This document shows positions 1 to 6,343 of a DNA stretch of 7,532 nt, one piece after another (within the stretch, counting starts at the first letter, position 1; the number at the start of each line of letters is the position of its first letter). The notes under the pieces are model-generated. The model did no database searches. It was not told where the DNA came from and worked only from the letters and a program-made list of their open reading frames with translations. This DNA comes from an uncultured Clostridium sp. (GTDB lineage Bacteria; Bacillota; Clostridia; UBA1212; UBA1255), in assembly GCA_900555605.1 (NCBI GenBank), contig USLW01000090.1, forward strand, positions 1 to 7,532. Direction: 5' to 3'. A program made the position numbers and the translations under genes.

Positions 1-24
1 CGGCACACAGGCCGGAAAACAGAA

Positions 25-68
25 AAAAAGCGATTCCGCAATATGTTATATTACAAAAATCGCTTTTT
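25..68 (-). terminator. Rho-independent terminator of rny
   Basis: Eleven bases downstream of the rny stop codon, the minus strand has a perfect 11-bp stem (AAAAAGCGATT at 68-58 pairing with AATCGCTTTTT at 35-25). A run of seven T, including the last five bases of the stem, follows at 29-23. The loop folds further as GTAATAT / ATATTGC around AAC, with one G-U pair. This is a textbook intrinsic terminator in the rny direction. The A-run on the upstream arm means it could also work weakly in the plus direction. Bases 1-24 show nothing else that can be interpreted. Confidence 0.9.
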
Positions 69-78
69 CATGCCGTCA

Positions 79-1674
79 TCACTTCGCGTATTCCACGGTT
101 CTCGTTTCCCTGACAATCGTTACTTTGATCTGACCGGGATACTCCATCTCGCTTTCAATCTTTTTCGCAATCTCACGGGCCTTCAGCGCCATTTCATCGT
201 CAGAAACGCAATCCGGCTTCACCATGATCCGCAGCTCCCTGCCTGCCTGAATCGCATAAGTCTTTTCTATGCCGCTGAATGAATTCGCAATTTCCTCCAG
301 CTTTTCAAGCCGTTTGATATAGGACTCCAGCGTTTCTCGGCGTGCACCGGGTCTTGCCGCGGAGATGGAATCTGCCGCCTGTACCAAAACGGAAATTACG
401 GATGTGGGCTCTACATCGCCGTGGTGCGCCATAATGGCGTTGATCACTTCCGGAGATTCCTTATACTTTCTCGCAATATCAGCGCCGATATCCACATGGG
501 ACCCCTCGATTTCAAAATCGATGGCCTTTCCGATATCATGCACCAGTCCGGCCCGCTTTGCCAGCGTCACATCAACGCCCAGCTCTGCAGCCATAATGCC
601 GGCCAGTCTGGAAACCTCTATGGAATGAATCAGCACGCTCTGCCCATAACTTGTCCTGTATTTTAACCGGCCCAGCAGCTTTATAATCTCCGGATGCAGC
701 CCGTACACACCTGTTTCGTATGTAGCGTTCTCGCCCTCCTGACGAATTACCTGATCCACTTCCTTTTTGGCCTTTTCCACCATTTCCTCGATTCTCGCAG
801 GATGAATTCTCCCGTCGATAATCAATTTCTCCAGTGCAATCCGCGCCACCTCACGCCGAATAGGATCAAAGCCTGACAAAATAACGGCTTCCGGTGTATC
901 ATCAATAATCAGATCAATCCCGGTCAACGTTTCCAGCGTTCTGATATTCCGTCCCTCTCTGCCGATGATACGGCCTTTCATATCATCGTTCGGCAGGGAT
1001 ACCACAGATACGGTGGCCTCGGAAACATAGTCCGCAGCACATTTCTGAATCGCGGTGGCAATGATTTCTCTTGCCTTGCCCACGGATTCCTCTTTCAGCT
1101 TCGCCTCGTATTCCTTCAGCAGCGTCACTGTTTCGTGCTGAATTTCATTCTCTACGTTCTGCAGGAGATACTCTTTTGCCTCCTCCCTGGTCAGCCCGGA
1201 AATCCGCTCGAGCTCCGCAGTCTGCCGTTCCAGCATGCCGCGGATTTCTTCTTCACATTTCGTCATTTCCAGCGAACGTACGTTCAGCTGTTCATCCCGC
1301 TGCTCCAAGGTCTCCTGTTTTTTATCCAGGCTGTCTTCTTTTTGAATCAAGCGCCGTTCATTGCGCTGTATTTCATTGCGCCTGTCCTTGATTTCCCGTT
1401 CCAGTTCAATTCTGCTTTTGTGAATTTCTTCCTTTGCCGCCAGCAAGAACTCGCGTTTCTTGTTCTCGCCTTCTTTGACAGCTTCGCCAATCATGCGCTT
1501 TCCTTCTGCCTCCGCGCTTTCAAAAATGGATTCCGCTTCGCTTTTCCTATGCTCATATCCTTTTCCAAAGCTCTTTTTCCCAGAAATAATCCAACAAATC
1601 AAACCGGCGATTACGGCCGAAACCAAGGGGATGACGAACAGTAAAATATCCTTTAAATGTTCTATGACGAACAC
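79..1674 (-). CDS. rny: Ribonuclease Y (endoribonuclease, KH and HD domains)
   Basis: RNase Y is the membrane-anchored endoribonuclease that starts mRNA decay and riboswitch turnover in Firmicutes. The 531-residue protein has the full family layout: one N-terminal membrane helix (about residues 8-30), a long charged coiled coil (about 40-200), a KH RNA-binding domain with [10 protein letters not shown] at 234-243, and an HD phosphohydrolase domain with the metal-binding pair H379-D380 in LVHDIGKA. The C-terminus VEYAK is the family's usual ending. B. subtilis RNase Y is about 520 residues, so the gene is complete. The first start in frame is GTG at 1674, with a stop only five codons upstream. 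However, the Shine-Dalgarno sequence GGGGAG abuts that GTG with no spacer, so the true start may lie a few codons downstream (see the RBS entry). The gene stands alone with its own promoter and terminator. The common clostridial neighbours recA/recX are not visible. Confidence 0.97.
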   Translation of the reverse strand: MFVIEHLKDILLFVIPLVSAVIAGLICWIISGKKSFGKGYEHRKSEAESIFESAEAEGKRMIGEAVKEGENKKREFLLAAKEEIHKSRIELEREIKDRRNEIQRNERRLIQKEDSLDKKQETLEQRDEQLNVRSLEMTKCEEEIRGMLERQTAELERISGLTREEAKEYLLQNVENEIQHETVTLLKEYEAKLKEESVGKAREIIATAIQKCAADYVSEATVSVVSLPNDDMKGRIIGREGRNIRTLETLTGIDLIIDDTPEAVILSGFDPIRREVARIALEKLIIDGRIHPARIEEMVEKAKKEVDQVIRQEGENATYETGVYGLHPEIIKLLGRLKYRTSYGQSVLIHSIEVSRLAGIMAAELGVDVTLAKRAGLVHDIGKAIDFEIEGSHVDIGADIARKYKESPEVINAIMAHHGDVEPTSVISVLVQAADSISAARPGARRETLESYIKRLEKLEEIANSFSGIEKTYAIQAGRELRIMVKPDCVSDDEMALKAREIAKKIESEMEYPGQIKVTIVRETRTVEYAK

Positions 1675-1680
1675 CTCCCC
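1672..1680 (-). promoter_or_regulatory. rny Shine-Dalgarno with ambiguous start
   Basis: The minus strand reads GGGGAGGTG at 1680-1672. This is an excellent Shine-Dalgarno sequence, but its last three bases are the GTG usually chosen as the rny start, which leaves no spacer. The codon at normal spacing (six bases after GGGGAGGTG) is ATA at 1665-1663, followed by GAA CAT TTA. No ATG, GTG or TTG follows before the membrane helix. Either GTG is used with abnormal spacing, or ATA serves as a rare start, or the base is a variant or sequencing error of ATG. Confidence 0.6.
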
Positions 1681-1715
1681 AATATGAAATTATCAAAGTA
1701 CTGTTACTTATAGAA

Positions 1716-1733
1716 TGTAAATACAGATTTACA
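1716..1733 (-). repeat. Perfect inverted repeat in the rny leader
   Basis: TGTAAAT-ACAG-ATTTACA is a perfect 7-bp inverted repeat with a 4-base spacer. It lies between the predicted rny transcription start (about 1754) and the start codon, roughly at +21 to +38. It could be a repressor operator just downstream of the promoter, since the TGTAAA/TTTACA half-site resembles several GntR-like operators, or a small RNA hairpin in the 5' leader. The function is inferred; the symmetry is directly visible. Confidence 0.5.
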
Positions 1734-1760
1734 AAAATGTATAAGTTCACATCAAATTTA

Positions 1761-1789
1761 ATTTTACACAATCCGGCTCTGCCTGTCAA
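1761..1789 (-). promoter_or_regulatory. Sigma-A promoter of rny
   Basis: On the minus strand, a perfect -35 TTGACA (1789-1784) is followed by a 17-base spacer and a -10 TAAAAT (1766-1761, five of six consensus bases). Transcription should begin near 1754, giving an untranslated leader of about 80 bases. This is the strongest promoter-like sequence in the window and fits a constitutively expressed housekeeping gene. Confidence 0.88.
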
Positions 1790-1859
1790 GTTTTTTGCGC
1801 ACGGACGCGTAAAGGGGACTTTCTTGTCCATATGGTTAAAAATAATCAGCCCATCTCGT

Positions 1860-1873
1860 TATGACACGTCATA
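1860..1873 (+). promoter_or_regulatory. Operator-like palindrome before the surface-protein gene
   Basis: TATGAC-AC-GTCATA is a perfect 6-bp inverted repeat with a 2-base spacer. It lies about 20 bases upstream of the TATAAT at 1895, so it touches the place where a -35 element would sit. That position suits a transcription factor binding site controlling the plus-strand gene. The binding role is inferred, and a 6-bp palindrome can arise by chance. Confidence 0.35.
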
Positions 1874-1894
1874 TCAATATGCGCGGGCAGGATT

Positions 1895-1900
1895 TATAAT
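1895..1900 (+). promoter_or_regulatory. -10 element of the surface-protein gene
   Basis: A perfect TATAAT lies 64 bases upstream of the ATG at 1965. No good -35 is found 16-18 bases upstream: at 17-base spacing the hexamer is TATCAA. The promoter may therefore need an activator, or another sigma factor or start site may be used. The adjacent palindrome at 1860-1873 is a candidate control site. Confidence 0.45.
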
Positions 1901-1964
1901 CAGAATCAGTAATTGATTTTTCATCAAAAATTCACATATCGCAAAACAGAAGGGAGTCGGTCTT

Positions 1965-2729
1965 ATGAAAAAAATGAAAAAAAGAGGTTGGATTGTCTGC
2001 GTTATGCTTTTGCTGACCGCATTTTGCTGCAGTCTTACAGCAAATGCAAAGGAAGGCGGCATCGTCTATCGGTTTACAGGGGAAAATGATCCGTTTGTAT
2101 CGGAAAATGCGGGAATCTTTCCCGTCGCGTACGATGCCGGCGAGGAAGCGCTGAAATTAGTGACACTATCGTGGGGGTGGACGGACGGCTGCAATATCAT
2201 CAGAAACTACGACGAGCCGCTGAAAGTGTCCCCTACGGAAAACAAATTTATGAAGGTCTATATAAAAGGAGATGCCGATGCCGCAGACCAAGAGAAAACA
2301 TGGAGCAAATGTTCCTTTTTCCTGAGCTCACAAGAAAGCGGCAGCGACTACGAAGTAGCCCTTCGGGATCAGACAATTTCCATAACAGAGGAATATACCA
2401 GCTTTATTGTAGATTTCGGGCTTGAATCCGAGCTCAGCTGCCGCAGGCTTCGGCTTGATTTTAACTGTGCGGAAGCCAAAAACTACCAGGATGTGCAAAC
2501 CTGCGGCACATTATATATCAAAGCCATCGCGCTTTTTGATACGAAAGCAGAAGCCGAGCAATTCGATCTGTTTGCACCGGCTCCCACCACGCCGCCTGAA
2601 ACCACGGTTCCCCCCACAGAAGACAATCAGCCCACAGGAGACGGCACAGCCTATCTGACGTTTTCCGCCGCTGTTCTGGCCGCCGGCGTCTGCCTGCTGC
2701 GGGTGAAAAAGCAAAAGTCCGAATGCTAA
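1965..2729 (+). CDS. Secreted, C-terminally anchored surface protein of unknown function
   Basis: I do not recognise a named family. The 254-residue protein starts with a classical signal peptide: a MKKMKKR positive region, a hydrophobic core at about 9-23, and probable cleavage after ANA at 26-28. The start is supported by AGGGAG eight bases before the ATG. Residues 30-202 form a mature domain with alternating beta-strand-like segments (VYRFTG, FMKVYIKG, SFIVDFGL, LYIKAIALFDTKAEAEQF). This resembles the jelly-roll or carbohydrate-binding modules of clostridial surface proteins, but that is inference. A Pro/Thr-rich linker (204-219) leads to NQPTGDG (221-227), a hydrophobic helix (229-245) and a positive tail RVKKQK. 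This architecture is that of a sortase substrate or tail-anchored wall protein, although the motif is not a canonical LPXTG. The gene is transcribed alone, divergently from rny and convergently with the DUF3006 gene. Confidence 0.85.
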   Translation: MKKMKKRGWIVCVMLLLTAFCCSLTANAKEGGIVYRFTGENDPFVSENAGIFPVAYDAGEEALKLVTLSWGWTDGCNIIRNYDEPLKVSPTENKFMKVYIKGDADAADQEKTWSKCSFFLSSQESGSDYEVALRDQTISITEEYTSFIVDFGLESELSCRRLRLDFNCAEAKNYQDVQTCGTLYIKAIALFDTKAEAEQFDLFAPAPTTPPETTVPPTEDNQPTGDGTAYLTFSAAVLAAGVCLLRVKKQKSEC

Positions 2730-2737
2730 AATAAACG

Positions 2738-2753
2738 TGCTTTATAAAAAGCA
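2738..2753. terminator. Weak bidirectional terminator candidate
   Basis: TGCTTT-ATAA-AAAGCA is a 6-bp stem with a 4-base loop, placed between two convergent genes. On the minus strand it is followed by CGTTTTATTTTA, a T-rich tail that suits the DUF3006 gene. On the plus strand it is followed by ATTTTCC and lies nine bases after the surface-protein stop. The stem is short and A/T-rich, so the call is tentative. Confidence 0.4.
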
Positions 2754-2785
2754 ATTTTCCGCATATGCAGTGGCTGTCCTTTCTT

Positions 2786-3004
2786 TTATTCAAAAAGATC
2801 GTCAAGCAGCCGCTGCATTCTTGCTTTTCGTGCCTCGGTGCGGGCCTTGTCCGGCAGCAGCGCGCCGTCCTCTCTGAGGAGTATGCAGTCCCCCGGCCTG
2901 CTGCCGACAGGCAATGCTGTTATCGCAATCTGAATCATGTGCTTGTCTTCCTTTTCGCAAAGGGCAAATGCGCCCTCAAAACGGTCTATGATCAATTGCT
3001 CCAT
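2786..3004 (-). CDS. DUF3006 family protein
   Basis: This small acidic protein of 72 residues has the DUF3006 signature. It starts as a short beta strand with LIIDRFEGAFALCE, has ALPVGSRPGDCILL in the middle, and ends in a charged helix (RTEARKARMQRLLDDLFE). The molecular function of DUF3006 is unknown. From general knowledge, these genes often sit directly beside ComEC/Rec2-like MBL-fold hydrolase genes, and that is the arrangement here: it begins 18 bases after the stop of the MBL gene, on the same strand, so the two are very likely co-transcribed. There is no signal peptide or membrane segment, so the protein should be cytoplasmic. The ribosome-binding site is modest (AAAGAG about ten bases before the ATG). 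A T-rich terminator candidate follows. Confidence 0.85.
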   Translation of the reverse strand: MEQLIIDRFEGAFALCEKEDKHMIQIAITALPVGSRPGDCILLREDGALLPDKARTEARKARMQRLLDDLFE

Positions 3005-3022
3005 ATTCGTTCAGCTCTTTTC

Positions 3023-4225
3023 TTATGGATTGCAGCTTTTACACGGCGCATATCCCTGGGCCATCAGGGTTTCCCGATCTCCCGTGAATGTGCCGCGGTT
3101 GTTTTCGCTGATCTGCCGGACACTGCTGCAGCCGGGCAGATGAAATTTCTTTGTATTGGTATTCAGTACATACGCCTCGGTCTGCGCCGCCCGGGTTGCC
3201 GCAGGCGTCGGATCCGCATCGGATGTTTCCGCTGCCGGAGTCCGCACCGCAGGAGATGCATCTGTGCTTTCCGGAAAAGCCTGATTCCAGGAAATATTCG
3301 TTCCGTCACAGTATGCCACAATTGTACCGATTTCATCCGTCCGCAGTACTGTAATACCGCGTGCTGCCAGCCGGTCAAGCGTTGACCGGACAGGATGGCC
3401 GTACGAATTTCCCGCGCCGCACTGAATCACGGCATAAGCAGGGTCCACCGCGGCTAAGAAGGCCTCGCTGGTGGAGGTATCGCTTCCATGATGCCCAACC
3501 TTCAGGACATCGGCCCGCAGATCCGCACCGCTTGCAAGCATATCCGCTTCGGCGCCTGCCTCGGCATCTCCGCACATAATAAAAATCGTATCTCCGTAAA
3601 GCAGCCTGATTCCCACAGACCAGTTATTGAGATCATCTCCGTAATCTTTGCACGGCGCGATCACGTCAAAACGCGCCTCTCCCAAAGAGTATGTATCTCC
3701 GGCTTTAGCCGCCGTAACCTTCAGGCCCTTGGCCGCCACGCTCAGCAGCACATCTTCATATGTTTTCGTATTGTGCGCGACCTTCGGTAAAATTACCTTT
3801 TCCACGGAAAATGCGCTGATGACAGTATCCAATCCTCCGATGTGATCGGAATGCGGGTGCGTGCCAATCACATACTGCAGCGCCGCAACGCCCTGTGCCT
3901 TCAAATAATCGACGACGCGGTCCCCCATTTGGTTCTCGCCTGCATCGATCAGCATAGCTTGTTCTCCGCTTCGAATCAGGATGCAGTCGCCCTGCCCCAC
4001 ATCAATAAAATGCACCTGCATTTTGCCGGATACTGCTGCAGAAGGCGTTCTCTCCGGTACGACGCCCTGATTCCCGCCATTCGGCGAGATCTCCGGCTGC
4101 CCTGTCTGTCCTGCAGAAAGGCCTTCATTGGCACCGGGCCCGGTTACGGCAATACAGGAGACACTCAGAATCATAATCAGCGCCCAGCACAGCAGTGCGG
4201 GATACATTAAAAATCGCTTTTTCAT
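3023..4225 (-). CDS. Exported ComEC-like MBL-fold hydrolase with C-terminal Cys/His module
   Basis: The 400-residue protein has a membrane-targeting N-terminus (hydrophobic residues 7-27). The LSVSC at 20-24 fits a permissive lipobox, so it may be a lipoprotein or simply secreted. After a flexible linker comes a ComEC/Rec2-type metallo-beta-lactamase domain (about 69-312). This contains VHFIDVGQGDCILI, the metal motif THPHSDHIGG (H123, H125, D127, H128), CGDAE with D220, GHHGSDTS with H245/H246, and a late GHP with H277. A second Ala/Thr/Pro linker leads to a terminal module (about 351-400) of the type YVLNTNTKKFHLPGC...GYAPCKSC, with H362, C366, C395 and C398 as probable zinc ligands. Unlike full ComEC it has no multi-helix channel domain. 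The substrate is unknown; nucleic acid or phosphodiester hydrolysis outside the membrane is inference. The start at 4225 is chosen because GGAGG lies five bases upstream and the signal sequence begins there. The reading frame stays open to 4372, but that extension looks non-coding. Confidence 0.9.
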   Translation of the reverse strand: MKKRFLMYPALLCWALIMILSVSCIAVTGPGANEGLSAGQTGQPEISPNGGNQGVVPERTPSAAVSGKMQVHFIDVGQGDCILIRSGEQAMLIDAGENQMGDRVVDYLKAQGVAALQYVIGTHPHSDHIGGLDTVISAFSVEKVILPKVAHNTKTYEDVLLSVAAKGLKVTAAKAGDTYSLGEARFDVIAPCKDYGDDLNNWSVGIRLLYGDTIFIMCGDAEAGAEADMLASGADLRADVLKVGHHGSDTSTSEAFLAAVDPAYAVIQCGAGNSYGHPVRSTLDRLAARGITVLRTDEIGTIVAYCDGTNISWNQAFPESTDASPAVRTPAAETSDADPTPAATRAAQTEAYVLNTNTKKFHLPGCSSVRQISENNRGTFTGDRETLMAQGYAPCKSCNP

Positions 4226-4301
4226 TTCATCCTCCGCATACACGGCCGCAGATGCCCCAACACATCCAGCGGCAGCGCCATAATCTCTTTTCACAGTCTT
4301 T

Positions 4302-4310
4302 AGCATACCA
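4302..4310 (-). promoter_or_regulatory. Possible extended -10 of the MBL/DUF3006 unit
   Basis: The minus strand reads TGGTATGCT (4310-4302), an extended -10 of the TGnTATnnT type, about 77 bases before the ATG at 4225. There is no convincing -35 at 16-18 bases. It is the best candidate in the 203-base gap between the kinase gene and the MBL gene. Read-through from the regulator/kinase operon is the alternative. Confidence 0.25.
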
Positions 4311-4406
4311 CAATCCGCGGCTTCGGGCGATATCATTTTCAAAGCAAAACCACAATGCCGCATGGAAAGCATCCCGCACCGCGCAGAAAATACTTTCCTC
4401 TATACA

Positions 4407-4434
4407 GCATAGCAGAAAAAGCTTTCCGCTATGC
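4407..4434 (-). terminator. Hairpin spanning the stop codon of the kinase gene
   Basis: On the minus strand GCATAGCGGAAA pairs with TTTCTGCTATGC around the tetraloop GCTT. This is a 12-bp stem with one G-U pair; on the plus strand the same position is an A-C mismatch. The kinase stop codon TAG lies inside the 5' arm. No T-run follows, so it is not a classical intrinsic terminator. It may instead mark or protect the 3' end of the operon mRNA, or limit read-through into the MBL gene. Confidence 0.45.
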
Positions 4435-5562
4435 AGGAAGGCATACGGTAAAAACCGTCTGTTCCGGACCGCTGTCCGCCCGGATTTCTCCGCCGTGAGC
4501 CGTTACAATTTCTTTTGCAATCGCAAGTCCCAGCCCCGCGCCGCCCGTATCTGTTCCCCGGGCGGCATCCAGCCGATAGAATTTTTCAAAAATCGTATTC
4601 AGCTGATTTTCCGGTATCTGACGGCCGAAATTGCAAAACGTAATCACAATCCGGCCGGCTTCTTCATAAGCCGCAATCTCAATGACGCGGCCTTCATCGC
4701 CGTAAGCAGCCGCATTTTTCAGAATATTATGAAATACGCGCGCCAATTTATCCGGATCAGCCGTCACGGTCAGGTTCTCATCCGCCTGTACGGCAATGGA
4801 TTGCCCCCGCTGCACAAGCAGCGGGTAAAATTCATCCGCCATCTGCAAAAGCATATGATAAAGGTTGATTTTCTCTTTATTCAAAACAATTGTCTGCAGA
4901 CTGAACCGTGTAATGTCAAAAAACTCATTAATCAGCTGCTCCAGCCGGTATGCCTTATCCAATGTGATATTCACATATTTCGCGCGCTGCTCGGCAGGCA
5001 TATCCGGCGCCTCATGCAGTAAATTCAGATACGCAATGACAGACGTCAGCGGCGTTCTGATATCATGGGCCAGATACACCACCAAGTCATTTTTCTGCTG
5101 CTCCGCATCTTTGGCGGCCCGTTCCCGCCTGATCAAGGTATTTTTCACTGTATTCAGCTTTTTTTCCATAAACTCCATTTCCGGAGAAAGGATGATTTCA
5201 GCAGAGGAGCCGTTGGACCGCTCGTCAAGCAGCCTGTCGAGGCCGACATCGATCTCGTTGAAATACCGGGTGAAGCGGTGAAGCGTAAAATAAAATACGA
5301 TAAACAGAACGGCCATAAAGCAGATGACAATCCAGAACATCTTCAAATTCCGAAATAAATGGCCGTACAGGGAAACCGCCTCAGACATGCTCATCCCCAG
5401 CGACCTCCTGCAGAAGGACACAAACCAATCCGCAAACGGGTCCTGTAAAATGCCGTCAATCAGATATTTCAGCACCAGAATTCCAATGATCAGGGCGATT
5501 GTCAAGGTCAAAACAGTCCACAGAAGCAGTTTTCGTTTTAATTTCCGAAAGTTACTTTTCAA
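4429..5562 (-). CDS. VanS-type sensor histidine kinase
   Basis: This is the membrane sensor kinase of a two-component system. Numbering from the TTG at 5562 (377 residues), there are two transmembrane helices (about 12-35 and 75-95) around a short extracytoplasmic loop of about 40 residues. A dimerisation domain follows, with the phospho-accepting His at 166 in YLAHDIRTPLTS, then a HATPase domain with N-box NILKNAAAY (279-287), F-box IFEKFYR (324-330) and G-box TGGAGLGLAIAK (339-350). Length, loop size and motifs closely match enterococcal VanS (384 residues, recalled from memory). The frame is open to 5763, but that part overlaps the regulator's coding sequence and is not real. Enterococcal VanS begins at a TTG inside the end of vanR. 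Here the equivalent codon is TGG, so the first usable start is the TTG four codons further on, overlapping the regulator gene by 11 bases. No Shine-Dalgarno sequence is optimally spaced for it, so translational coupling is likely. Confidence 0.92.
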   Translation of the reverse strand: MKSNFRKLKRKLLLWTVLTLTIALIIGILVLKYLIDGILQDPFADWFVSFCRRSLGMSMSEAVSLYGHLFRNLKMFWIVICFMAVLFIVFYFTLHRFTRYFNEIDVGLDRLLDERSNGSSAEIILSPEMEFMEKKLNTVKNTLIRRERAAKDAEQQKNDLVVYLAHDIRTPLTSVIAYLNLLHEAPDMPAEQRAKYVNITLDKAYRLEQLINEFFDITRFSLQTIVLNKEKINLYHMLLQMADEFYPLLVQRGQSIAVQADENLTVTADPDKLARVFHNILKNAAAYGDEGRVIEIAAYEEAGRIVITFCNFGRQIPENQLNTIFEKFYRLDAARGTDTGGAGLGLAIAKEIVTAHGGEIRADSGPEQTVFTVCLPA

Positions 5563-6250
5563 TTTTATAGCCCACTCCCCAAACCGTTTTGATATATTTG
5601 GGATGCTCCGCCGATTCCCCCATTTTTTCTCGTAAATGCCGGATGTGCACCATAATCGTATTATTGTCCTTGCTGTAATATTGGTCTTTCCAAACCTCCA
5701 TAAACAGCCGTTCCGAGCTGATGACCTGTCCTCTGTCCCTGCACAGAATCCACAGAATCGCAAATTCCGTAGGCGTCAGGTTCAGCGGCCGGTCATGCAG
5801 CATGCACTCATGTGTCGTCTGATTCATCATCAGACCGGAAACCTCCAGGATATCCTCGGTTTTATTCTGCGGCGGGACATTATATTTCGTATACCGTCTC
5901 AGCTGCGCCTTCACGCGTGCCATCAGCTCCAAAGGGCGGAACGGCTTTGTGATATAATCATCCGCCCCCAACGTCAGCCCGGTAATTTTACTGATCTCCT
6001 CTTCCTTTGCGGTCAGCATAATCACGGGATAATTGTGCTGCTCCCGGATCATGCTGCACAGCGCAAAGCCGTCCGTGCCGGGCAGCATCACGTCAAGAAT
6101 GGCAAGATCCAGTTCCGTACCGCGGATATGGGCCACAGCCTCCTGTGCAGTATAGCATTTATATACGGTAAAGTTTTCATTCTGCAGATACAGCTCCACG
6201 ATGTCGGCAATCTCTTTTTCATCATCCACCACTAAAATGCGTGCTTCCAT
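5552..6250 (-). CDS. VanR-type response regulator (OmpR/PhoB family)
   Basis: The DNA-binding partner of the kinase is 232 residues long, virtually the length of VanR. The receiver domain (1-118) has the acidic pair D9-D10, the phospho-accepting D53 in LAILDVMLPG, T80, and K102 in DDYITKPFRPLELMARVKAQLRRY. The C-terminal winged helix ends in NNTIMVHIRHLREKMG and YIKTVWGVGYKIEK, which is the VanR ending. The start is taken at the ATG at 6250, with AGGG four bases and GGAG nine bases upstream. An in-frame TTG at 6277 would add nine residues unlike the family. It is the first gene of the operon with the kinase. Upstream are an extended -10 promoter and three phased repeats that could be its own binding site. 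The family resemblance is strong, but no glycopeptide-resistance genes are seen, so the signal and target genes are unknown. Confidence 0.95.
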   Translation of the reverse strand: MEARILVVDDEKEIADIVELYLQNENFTVYKCYTAQEAVAHIRGTELDLAILDVMLPGTDGFALCSMIREQHNYPVIMLTAKEEEISKITGLTLGADDYITKPFRPLELMARVKAQLRRYTKYNVPPQNKTEDILEVSGLMMNQTTHECMLHDRPLNLTPTEFAILWILCRDRGQVISSERLFMEVWKDQYYSKDNNTIMVHIRHLREKMGESAEHPKYIKTVWGVGYKIEK

Positions 6251-6305
6251 TTCACCCTGCTCCCCTTCCGCGCGCAATCAGGCGCGCTTATATCAGGCAG
6301 CTGTT

Positions 6306-6314
6306 ATTATAGCA
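6306..6314 (-). promoter_or_regulatory. Extended -10 promoter of the regulator/kinase operon
   Basis: The minus strand reads TGCTATAAT at 6314-6306: a perfect TATAAT preceded by the extended-10 TG. The hexamer at 17-base spacing, AGTAAT, is a poor -35. Transcription would begin near 6299, about 50 bases before the regulator's ATG. A strong -10 with a weak -35 is typical of an activator-dependent promoter and fits the repeats immediately upstream. Confidence 0.75.
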
Positions 6315-6343
6315 AAAAAGAAAATCAAATTACTATACGCGAA

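Noticed and set aside
1135..1644. Plus-strand open frame of 169 codons across rny
   Set aside because: It lies wholly antisense to the conserved coiled-coil region of rny, has no ribosome-binding site of note, and its Phe/Leu-rich translation is the usual shadow of Glu/Lys-rich coding sequence.
1553..1831. Minus-strand open frame of 92 codons over the rny start and promoter
   Set aside because: It crosses the rny promoter and leader and ends inside rny in another frame; the product has no coherent domain.
2765..3385. Plus-strand open frame of 206 codons
   Set aside because: It is antisense to the DUF3006 gene and the end of the MBL gene, both of which have recognisable family sequences.
4226..4372. 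N-terminal extension of the MBL protein (49 codons)
   Set aside because: The signal-type N-terminus MKKRF begins at 4225 behind a good GGAGG, and a possible promoter falls inside the extension.
4195..5022. Plus-strand open frame of 275 codons
   Set aside because: It is antisense to the MBL start, the intergenic gap and the kinase HATPase domain. Its composition (Arg, His, Gln, Ser) is that of a shadow frame.
5563..5763. N-terminal extension of the kinase (67 codons)
   Set aside because: It overlaps the winged-helix coding sequence of the regulator in another frame, and its translation has no resemblance to kinase N-termini.
5636..6235. Plus-strand open frame of 199 codons
   Set aside because: It is antisense to the response regulator, whose receiver and winged-helix motifs are intact.
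4429..6250. A vancomycin-resistance cluster
   Set aside because: Only regulator and kinase homologues are present; no ligase, dehydrogenase or dipeptidase gene is seen, so calling resistance would be unsupported.
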